The translations under genes were made by a program, and so were the position numbers. From an uncultured Chloroflexota bacterium (GTDB lineage: Bacteria > Chloroflexota > UBA11872 > UBA12225): a stretch of DNA of 45,019 bases. The notes beneath the pieces are model-generated. The model saw nothing but the letters and a program-made list of their open reading frames with translations, was not told the origin of the DNA and searched no databases. This document shows, piece by piece, positions 1-4,555 of this stretch. Location of the stretch: assembly GCA_902805635.1 (NCBI GenBank), contig CADCTC010000181.1, positions 1 to 45,019 on the forward strand, written 5' to 3'. How positions within the stretch are numbered: position 1 is the stretch's first letter; the number at the start of each line of letters is the position of its first letter.

Positions 1-310
1 CCTCGCGGACCACCTGGAAGCTCTCGTCCGATACCACCACCACCGGCACCGCCTCGGTCCCGCCGTCGCTGCCGAGCACGCGCAGCAGGCGGTACCCCGA
101 GACGCCGGGCACCTCCAGGTCCAGCACCACCGCCGGCCGCTCGGCCGCCAGCCGGTGCAGCGCCTCACGCCCGTTCCTGGCGTGCCCCACCGCCAGCCCA
201 ACTCTGGCCAGCTCCGAGGCGACTGCCCCAGCCAGCGTCGCATCCGCGGTGACCATCAACACGTGGCCGGTTAGCCGGTCCTGCTGTTCTGCTCGTTCCC
301 TGCGTGGCAT
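1..310 (-). CDS. Response regulator receiver-domain protein (partial)
   Basis: Reads from an ATG at 310 towards the left edge and is cut by the window; about 103 residues are visible. The segment has the shape of a CheY-like receiver domain: a hydrophobic first strand (GHVLMVTAD), the helix LAGAVASELARVGL, the predicted phospho-acceptor strand VVLDLEVPG with Asp, and the strand VPVVVVSD with the conserved Ser. The usual acidic pair after strand 1 is reduced to TAD, so metal binding may be altered. A GGGAGG ribosome-binding site lies just upstream of the ATG and fixes the start. The output domain lies outside the window. The role is phospho-relay signalling; the partner kinase is not visible. 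The family call is fairly sure, the target unknown. Confidence 0.8.
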   Translation of the reverse strand, partial: MPRRERAEQQDRLTGHVLMVTADATLAGAVASELARVGLAVGHARNGREALHRLAAERPAVVLDLEVPGVSGYRLLRVLGSDGGTEAVPVVVVSDESFQVVRE

Positions 311-526
311 GGTGACCCTCCCGAACGGGTTCCTGTGCTATTGCGTGGTGACGTCCACGATGGACCGTGCCGCCAGAGTCGGGGCACGGGCAGAAGAGCT
401 GTTGATGCACGCCGCGTGCCACGGGCCTGAGCAGGTGGACGTCGCCACGCCCCTGGGGCGCGCCGGGTCTGGTGCCGACGCACTCGGTGCGCTCGGTGTG
501 CCTGGTCTTCCGGTCCCCGGGCCGGG

Positions 527-772
527 TCACCGCCGCACGGGCAGGATCTCCACGCGCTGCCCCCGCGCCCACGGGTGATGAGCCAGGATTGCCTCTCGGG
601 CTGCGTCTTCATCCGCCGCGTAGAGGATCCGCGTGTGCCCATGGCCGATGCGGTACCAGAAGGCCACCCCACCATGCAGCCACCAGTCAGGCCGCACGAC
701 TGGGGCACCGCACGCGACGGCAGTACGGACCGTGACAGGGCTGTTAGCCTGTTGTGTGCCTTCCGCAGTCAT
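527..772 (-). CDS. Hypothetical protein, 81 aa
   Basis: Not recognised. The reading frame has GC-rich third positions and a protein-like composition, with aromatic-rich WWLHGG and AFWYRIGHGH segments followed by an amphipathic helix (ADEDAAREAILAHH) and a basic end (ILPVRR). The ATG at 772 is preferred over longer upstream options because a GATACT box ends six bases before it, the spacing expected for a leaderless transcript. It lies between the response regulator, same strand, 216 bp further left with nothing else visible in between, and a divergent HTH gene. No transmembrane segment or zinc motif is seen. Confidence 0.5.
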   Translation of the reverse strand: MTAEGTQQANSPVTVRTAVACGAPVVRPDWWLHGGVAFWYRIGHGHTRILYAADEDAAREAILAHHPWARGQRVEILPVRR

Positions 773-778
773 CCCGTA

Positions 779-784
779 AGTATC
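779..784 (-). promoter_or_regulatory. Candidate -10 box, leaderless start
   Basis: GATACT on the minus strand ends six bases before the ATG at 772, the same arrangement seen before several other genes in this window. No convincing -35 was found. Confidence 0.35.
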
Positions 785-844
785 AAACGAGGGCGTGGTC
801 AAGCAGTTCCGAAACAGTAGCAAAACCATTGTCGTGAGCGTTGG

Positions 845-856
845 GTGACAGGTCAC
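845..856. promoter_or_regulatory. Small palindrome in a divergent intergenic region
   Basis: GTGAC-AG-GTCAC is a perfect 5-bp inverted repeat lying between the divergent genes at 772 (minus) and 902 (plus). It could be an operator, but palindromes this short arise often by chance in GC-rich DNA. Confidence 0.25.
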
Positions 857-901
857 GAGGGCCGCGTTGGGAGGCACCCACCTTGCTACGCCCATTCCCC
901 G

Positions 902-1168
902 ATGCCGAACGACCGCATACCCAAAGCCGCGCACGAGCTGCCGGAACCGGGCGGCCAGGTCGATCGCCTGCGTCCGCGTGAGCTGCTGTTCTTGTTGCTC
1001 CTCTCGCGAGGCTACAGTCGGGCGCAGCTGGCGGGCTACTTTGCCGACGTGCTGGGAATGAGCGCCGAGGAGGTGGACGCCACGCTGGACAGCGCCGCCC
1101 GTGGCCTGGGTGCCGCCGATCTAGCGGAGGCCATCGCGATCGGGCGGCGGCGCGGCCTCATCGCGTAG
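902..1168 (+). CDS. Orphan LuxR/sigma-4-type helix-turn-helix protein
   Basis: An 88-aa protein whose C-terminal 65 residues follow the layout of a LuxR-type DNA-binding domain: RPRELLFLLLLSRGYSRAQLA (helix and turn), then a recognition-helix-like MSAEEVDATLDS, then LG-x-AD-x-AEAIAIGRRRGLI, which matches the usual end of the domain. No receiver or ligand domain is attached, so it is either a free-standing regulator or the separated output half of a two-component protein. The nearby response regulator at 1-310 makes the latter conceivable. ATG at 902 was chosen; an in-frame GTG at 845 would add 19 residues of poor composition. Family assignment is by pattern only. Confidence 0.6.
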   Translation: MPNDRIPKAAHELPEPGGQVDRLRPRELLFLLLLSRGYSRAQLAGYFADVLGMSAEEVDATLDSAARGLGAADLAEAIAIGRRRGLIA

Positions 1169-1351
1169 GCGCCAGCGCCGCCAGCGCGTGGGGCCGCGGC
1201 GGGACGGTGGCCTCCTACACCTCCTCGATCTTGCGGCTGAGGGGGCCGTCAGCTTCGGCCAGCAATGCCATCTCCAGGGCCGCCGGCGCGGCGGTCGGTG
1301 AGGTCCAGGCGACAGGTGGGATCGTGCGGGGTCACCGGAGCACCCGAGAAC

Positions 1352-1382
1352 GGGGGAACTGGCGGGGGAACGGTGGGGGAAC
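1352..1382. repeat. Three direct repeats GGGGGAAC, period 11-12 bp
   Basis: GGGGGAAC occurs at 1352-1359, 1364-1371 and 1375-1382, roughly one helical turn apart. Related copies occur nearby as GGGGTAC (1396-1402) and GGGGATAC (1415-1422). Spacing on one DNA face suggests a binding array for a dimeric or multimeric protein, such as integrase arm sites. It lies about 100 bp from the tRNA half at 1477-1513. Confidence 0.6.
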
Positions 1383-1476
1383 TGAGCGGTGCAGCGGGGT
1401 ACGGTGTGGTACTCGGGGATACTCGCTCCAGGTTGGGGAGCCGTTTTCCAGGGGCGGTTTTGGCCTCCCTGGATAT

Positions 1477-1513
1477 TTATGAGGGAGCTGCTCTACCGCT
1501 GAGCTATAGGCCC
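1477..1513 (-). pseudogene. 5' half of a tRNA gene, anticodon CAU (truncated)
   Basis: Read on the minus strand from 1513, the sequence has a tRNA-like acceptor strand (GGGCCTA), the box A consensus of the D arm (TAGCTCAGCGGTAGAGC) and an anticodon loop CTCATAA with CAU at 1481-1479. After the loop the expected 3' anticodon strand, T arm (GGTTCGA) and acceptor complement (TAGGCCC) are all missing; none is found in the next 300 bp. It therefore cannot fold as a full tRNA. A Met or lysidine-type Ile tRNA is the likely parent. Likely a product of recombination or integration inside the anticodon loop. Confidence 0.7.
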
Positions 1514-1521
1514 TTGCTTAT

Positions 1522-1540
1522 CTGGTAGTTAGGCTACCAG
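1522..1540. repeat. 7-bp inverted repeat beside the tRNA half
   Basis: CTGGTAG-TTAGG-CTACCAG is a perfect 7-bp inverted repeat with a 5-bp spacer, starting 9 bp before the 5' end of the tRNA fragment. It may be a hairpin in the transcript or a recombinase core-type site; the sequence alone does not decide. Confidence 0.4.
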
Positions 1541-1570
1541 GATCTCACACGTCGGCGGTTTTCCGCCCCG

Positions 1571-1594
1571 CGGGATAATCGGCGGGATAACCGG
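1571..1594. repeat. 12-bp tandem duplication
   Basis: CGGGATAATCGG (1571-1582) is followed directly by CGGGATAACCGG (1583-1594), 11 of 12 bases identical. It is another helically phased repeat in the same gene-poor stretch. Confidence 0.5.
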
Positions 1595-1599
1595 CCGAA

Positions 1600-1842
1600 T
1601 CAGCGCGCATCGGTGCCTGTTCCGGCAGCGTCCGCGGCGTCTTCCCCGGTGACATTATCCCCACCGCCCCGAGAATACCACGCCTCTAGCAACTCCAGCC
1701 CCGCGCACCCTTGGGTGCCGTCCAGCCGGATTCCGCCCCGCGCGGCATGGCGTGAGCGCAGCAACCGACCATCCCGCTCCGCCGGGCGAGTCCGGAGGTC
1801 CACCACCATCAGAGCAGCTGGCGTAGGACGGCTCCAGTTCAC
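1600..1842 (-). CDS. Weak hypothetical open frame, 80 aa
   Basis: An open frame with a start GTG at 1842 and an internal ATG (MVVDLRTRP). Its middle part (GRLLRSRHAARGGIRLDG) has plausible composition, but no family is recognised. There is no clear ribosome-binding site, and the opposite strand is also open. It may be a remnant gene or chance. Confidence 0.25.
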   Translation of the reverse strand: MNWSRPTPAALMVVDLRTRPAERDGRLLRSRHAARGGIRLDGTQGCAGLELLEAWYSRGGGDNVTGEDAADAAGTGTDAR

Positions 1843-1866
1843 CGGCGACCAGAGCGACCGATCAAA

Positions 1867-2346
1867 TTATGGGCGGGGGAGTAGCGCCTGCTTCACGGAC
1901 TCGCTGACGACGTTGACCAACAGTTCTCGCAGGCTCTCCAACACGGGCCCGCCTGCTTTCCGTGCTAGTCGCTTGATGCGGAAGGCAGACGCTGCGGTGA
2001 ACGGGGTGTCGCGCGTCACGTTCTCGATGCTATCCGCTAGTTGGCGCCGTTCCCCGTCCGTCAGAGCTTCCTGCTCCTCCACCAGTTCGCGTGCAGCACG
2101 CAGCGTGCGAGCTGTCCAAGGGTAAGGCTTACTGCACCCTGAGCAGTAGCGCGCCAGGTCCATCGGCATGACTTCGCCGATCTCCGGCTCGTAGCGAGCG
2201 CCTGCCACTGGTTCCTTGCAGTGGGGGCACTTATTCACCACCGCGTCACCGCACAACCGGCAGTAGCGGGCTCTGAGTTCTGCCCCCCACGCAGTGCCGT
2301 TGCCGCCTTCGCCTAGGTACCCACCTGCCGGTTTCGCCCTCCCCAA
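1867..2346 (-). CDS. DUF2321-family double zinc-ribbon protein, possibly 5'-truncated
   Basis: A 159-aa frame matching DUF2321 in layout: a first knuckle RYCRLCG, then NKCPHCKEP, then a second pair ARYCSGCSKPYPWT, then an all-helical tail with the family-typical ADSIENVTRDTP and the C-terminal SLRELLVNVVSESVKQ. Function of the family is unknown; it is probably a zinc-binding scaffold or adaptor. Family members usually begin with a CLNGH-type segment before the first knuckle; that segment is absent here and was not found in the other upstream frames. The only start codon is a TTG at 2346, and a stop lies nine codons before it. This suggests loss or replacement of the 5' end next to the repeat arrays at 2433-2651. 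Confidence 0.75.
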   Translation of the reverse strand: MGRAKPAGGYLGEGGNGTAWGAELRARYCRLCGDAVVNKCPHCKEPVAGARYEPEIGEVMPMDLARYCSGCSKPYPWTARTLRAARELVEEQEALTDGERRQLADSIENVTRDTPFTAASAFRIKRLARKAGGPVLESLRELLVNVVSESVKQALLPRP

Positions 2347-2432
2347 ACGTCTATATCTAGAGAGGGACTCTCAATTCAGACCCGGCTTGGCGCCTGACTG
2401 CGGCTCCGCCACATCCGGCCACGTTTCACGCC

Positions 2433-2464
2433 ACCGTGTAGCAGCGACTACAAAGGGCTACAAC
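2433..2464. repeat. Repeat array 1, CTACAAA type (two units)
   Basis: ACCGTGT, six bases, then GACTACAAA-GGG-CTACAAC. Units lie at 2448-2454 and 2458-2464, period exactly 10 bp. The same ACCGTGT-N6-GACTACAAAGGGCTACAA arrangement recurs at 43133-43163. Confidence 0.8.
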
Positions 2465-2611
2465 AAGCACGCTCACCATCAGCCGCACGTCGGCGCACTC
2501 ATCCGCTCCCCCACCAACGCACGTCGCACCTTCACAACCGACTCCACTCCACCCACCGGCTCCCACGGCCGGAAAACAACAACTCTTGGCGTGGTACACG
2601 CTAGGACGTGG

Positions 2612-2651
2612 CTTGGATCACAAATAGTCACAAAGGGTCACAAAAATCGCC
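2612..2651. repeat. Repeat array 2, TCACAAA type (three units)
   Basis: CTTGGA, then TCACAAA units at 2618-2624, 2628-2634 and 2638-2644 with 3-bp spacers TAG and GGG, then two bases and TCGCC. Period is exactly 10 bp. The frame CTTGGA-units-N2-TCGCC is shared base for base in spacing with array 3 (43142-43181), but there all three units read CTACAAA. Confidence 0.85.
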
Positions 2652-2715
2652 CCGTCGGCCCTGTTCGGGGCGGGCCACTAACGCCCCTGCACCAGGCTGG
2701 CGCGATCTGCCCCCC

Positions 2716-2862
2716 CACACTGCCGCGGCCTACGTGGACGCCATGCGGGATCCGCTGCGCCGGATGCGGGCGGGCTCCCCGTGGGCACCGCTGGAGCAGT
2801 ACGCCGCGCGCCCGGCCGCCCCGCGCACGGTGGACACCTACGTGGTGGACGGGTACCCAGGT
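2716..2862 (+). pseudogene. Orphan coding fragment, about 49 codons
   Basis: One frame has strongly GC-biased third positions from about 2716 to 2862 and encodes a protein-like stretch (AYVDAMRDPLRRMRAG, then PLEQYAARPAAPRTVDTYVV). Codon bias ends abruptly on both sides, and no good start codon or continuation is seen. PLEQY followed by RTV-x-TY recalls the N-terminal SAM-like domain of tyrosine recombinases, but this is weak. Read as a leftover of a broken gene, possibly an integrase. Confidence 0.35.
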
Positions 2863-3026
2863 GGGTCAAGGCCCCTAATGCGGTCTGCTGGTCGTGCAGT
2901 GTCGTGGACGGTGCGTCATGTTCACCCGATCACCCCCGCCACTTCCAAACTTTTCAGCGACTACCAGTAGACCCGGTGGGCAAGACGCTTTGGCGGACAT
3001 ATCATCGCCGTGAGGACAGCGCCCGA

Positions 3027-3428
3027 ATGAAGCGTCTGCGCGCCGCACTGACCGCCATGCTCCCAGTGCGCCTTGATTGCGAGCGAAGGCGCGACTGGCG
3101 AACCAAGGCACTGGTGGCGGCGCTCTCGGTGGTGTGAGTGGTGACGGTGGTGGGCGCGTGGATCGCCCTTTCGCCGCTCTACCGGCTGGCTCTGGAAGGT
3201 TCCCCAGTGCCACTGCCACCCAGCGGACTGGCGGGGGGCCTCTTCTTCATGTCCGTCACCGCACCCGTCCTTGCATGGGTCCTGCTTCTCCTGCTGGGCT
3301 TACTCCTCGCCGGACTACTGGTGGCTTTGTGCGGGGTTCCCTTCCTGATCGCCGCGCGCGCCATCTGGAACAAGCGGCCCCCGCTGGAAGGTCAGACGGC
3401 CGGCGAGCGAGACGCCGCCCCCTCCTGA
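3027..3428 (+). pseudogene. Small two-helix membrane protein interrupted by an in-frame TGA
   Basis: From an ATG at 3027 with a GAGG ribosome-binding site, 36 codons run to a TGA at 3135-3137, and the same frame continues from 3138 to 3428. The stop falls inside what would be the first transmembrane helix (ALVAALSVV, stop, VVTVVGAWIALS). A second helix follows (LAWVLLLLLGLLLAGLLVALCG), then a basic/polar tail. Without the stop the protein would be about 133 aa. Either it is a recent nonsense mutation, a sequencing error, or translation restarts at the GTG at 3138 (96 aa). No family is recognised. Confidence 0.5.
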
Positions 3429-3480
3429 TCCAGGACGTTGACCAACTCATCAAACCTGTAGGCCAAGCGGCTGGTGGACT

Positions 3481-3849
3481 TCACGCTGCCGGCGCTGTGG
3501 TGCGCGCTGCGGTGTCGTCACTCGAGTGCGCCGACCAGCAGGCGACGCATCGCCGTTCCCCTATCACCTCGCTCCAGCCCCATGGCACGCGCCGCTCCAG
3601 CCGGTACTGCCACCGCGTCATCGCGCCGCACCGTGCGCACGGCGCTCCATCTGTCTGGCGCAGCGCCCACCCGAGGATTGGGACCGGTTCATCCACCACG
3701 GGCAAGCCTACCACCGCGCGGCTCGACTTGGGCCTGTCGTTCCGCTCCTCTCGTGGGTCGCAAATTCCAGAGGTTCCGTCTGCAGTCCTGGCATGAACCG
3801 GCATCCTCCCGCACGTCGCACACTCACGCGAGAAGGTACTGTTTGACAC
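3481..3849 (-). CDS. Hypothetical zinc-ribbon protein
   Basis: A frame of up to 122 aa with high GC at third positions. It contains CATCG near the N terminus and a well-formed zinc ribbon near the C terminus: CARCG, 22 residues with several Trp/Tyr, then CVAC. The end is alanine/threonine-rich. GTG at 3849 starts the longest form; ATG at 3804 is an alternative that drops the first knuckle. The GTG lies one base from the divergent GTG of the endonuclease III homologue at 3851, so the promoters must overlap the neighbouring genes. No family recognised. The stretch 3429-3480 holds nothing visible. Confidence 0.4.
   Translation of the reverse strand: MSNSTFSRECATCGRMPVHARTADGTSGICDPREERNDRPKSSRAVVGLPVVDEPVPILGWALRQTDGAPCARCGAMTRWQYRLERRVPWGWSEVIGERRCVACWSAHSSDDTAARTTAPAA
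3837..3842 (+). promoter_or_regulatory. Candidate -10 box for the endonuclease III homologue
   Basis: TACTGT, eight bases before the GTG at 3851, fits a leaderless transcript starting at or near the start codon. Confidence 0.35.
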
Positions 3850-3850
3850 T

Positions 3851-4555
3851 GTGGCCACCTGGGCAGACGTGCCGGAGATCGACCTCCGGCTGCGCGAGGC
3901 GTTCGGCGACCGCGCCAAGCGGCTAACCGTGGACCCGGTGGAGGAGCTGGTCGCGACGGTGCTGAGCCAGCACACGTCGGGGCCGAACAGCGACCGGGCA
4001 CTTGAGACGCTGCGCGAGCGGTTCCCTACCTGGGATGGCGTCGCGGGGGCGGAACCGCCGGAGATCGCCGCTGCCATAAGGGCGGCGGGCCTGGCGAACC
4101 AGAAGGCGCCCCGCATCAAGGCGATGCTGGAGGGCATCAGCGAGGCGCGTGGAGAGATCGACCTGCGCTTCCTGGCCGGCTTACCCGTGGACGCGGCGAT
4201 GGCGTGGCTGTGTCGCCTGCCAGGAGTCGGGCAGACCACCGCCGCGTGCGTGCTGCTCTTCGGTCTTGACCGCCCCGCGATGCCGGTGAACACGGGCATC
4301 GCGCGGGTCGCGGCACGGCTGGGACTCGTGTCAGGCAGCGCCCGCGCTGAGCAGGTGCAAGTGGGGCTGCAGGACACCGTGCCAGAGGACCGCGTCTATG
4401 CCCTGCACGTCAATCTGGTGCGGCACGCGCGTGACATCTGCCGCCCGCGAGAGCCACTGTGCGAGGCGTGTCCAGTCAACGATCTCTGCGACTACTTCTG
4501 CGCGGCCGGAGCGGCTATAGCTGCTCGCGCAGCCTGTCCAGGATCTCCTGGGTGA
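3851..4555 (+). CDS. Endonuclease III-family (HhH-GPD, Fe-S) protein with altered active site
   Basis: A 234-aa homologue of the base-excision-repair glycosylase/lyase Nth. The helix-hairpin-helix LPGVG is at 123-127, and the C-terminal iron-sulphur motif C-x6-C-x2-C-x5-C is intact (C197, C204, C207, C213). However, the lyase lysine of E. coli Nth (K120 in LPGVGRKTA) is T129 here (LPGVGQTTA), and the catalytic aspartate (D138 in VDTHI) is N147 (VNTGI). The spacing of 18 residues is conserved, so the alignment is firm. It probably cannot act as a standard glycosylase/AP lyase; it may be a DNA-binding sensor or use other chemistry. It starts at a GTG and overlaps the convergent uvrC end by 41 bp. 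The last 20 residues lie in this overlap and look unconserved. Confidence 0.85.
   Translation: MATWADVPEIDLRLREAFGDRAKRLTVDPVEELVATVLSQHTSGPNSDRALETLRERFPTWDGVAGAEPPEIAAAIRAAGLANQKAPRIKAMLEGISEARGEIDLRFLAGLPVDAAMAWLCRLPGVGQTTAACVLLFGLDRPAMPVNTGIARVAARLGLVSGSARAEQVQVGLQDTVPEDRVYALHVNLVRHARDICRPREPLCEACPVNDLCDYFCAAGAAIAARAACPGSPG

Larger units (their letters stand above)
1169..1866. other. Gene-poor, repeat-bearing stretch
   Basis: About 700 bp with no confident gene. It contains three GGGGGAAC direct repeats, a tRNA 5' half, a 7-bp inverted repeat, a 12-bp tandem duplication and one weak open frame (1600-1842), each listed separately. The combination resembles the decayed end of an integrative element. 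Confidence 0.6.
2347..3026. other. Gene-poor stretch with repeat arrays and a gene fragment
   Basis: No complete gene is visible. The first half is C-rich on the plus strand and less GC-rich in coding pattern than its surroundings, and carries two helically phased repeat arrays. The second half has one short coding-like fragment (2716-2862). Confidence 0.6.

Noticed and set aside
1352..1382. CRISPR array
   Set aside because: Repeats are only 8 bp with 3-4 bp spacers and no cas gene is present; the same holds for the 10-bp-period arrays.
1440..1513. Group I intron in the tRNA(CAU) gene
   Set aside because: No 3' exon (T arm, acceptor complement) was found downstream and no conserved intron core could be recognised.
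3135..3137. Selenocysteine codon
   Set aside because: No plausible SECIS hairpin follows the TGA and the flanking residues form a membrane helix, not a redox motif.
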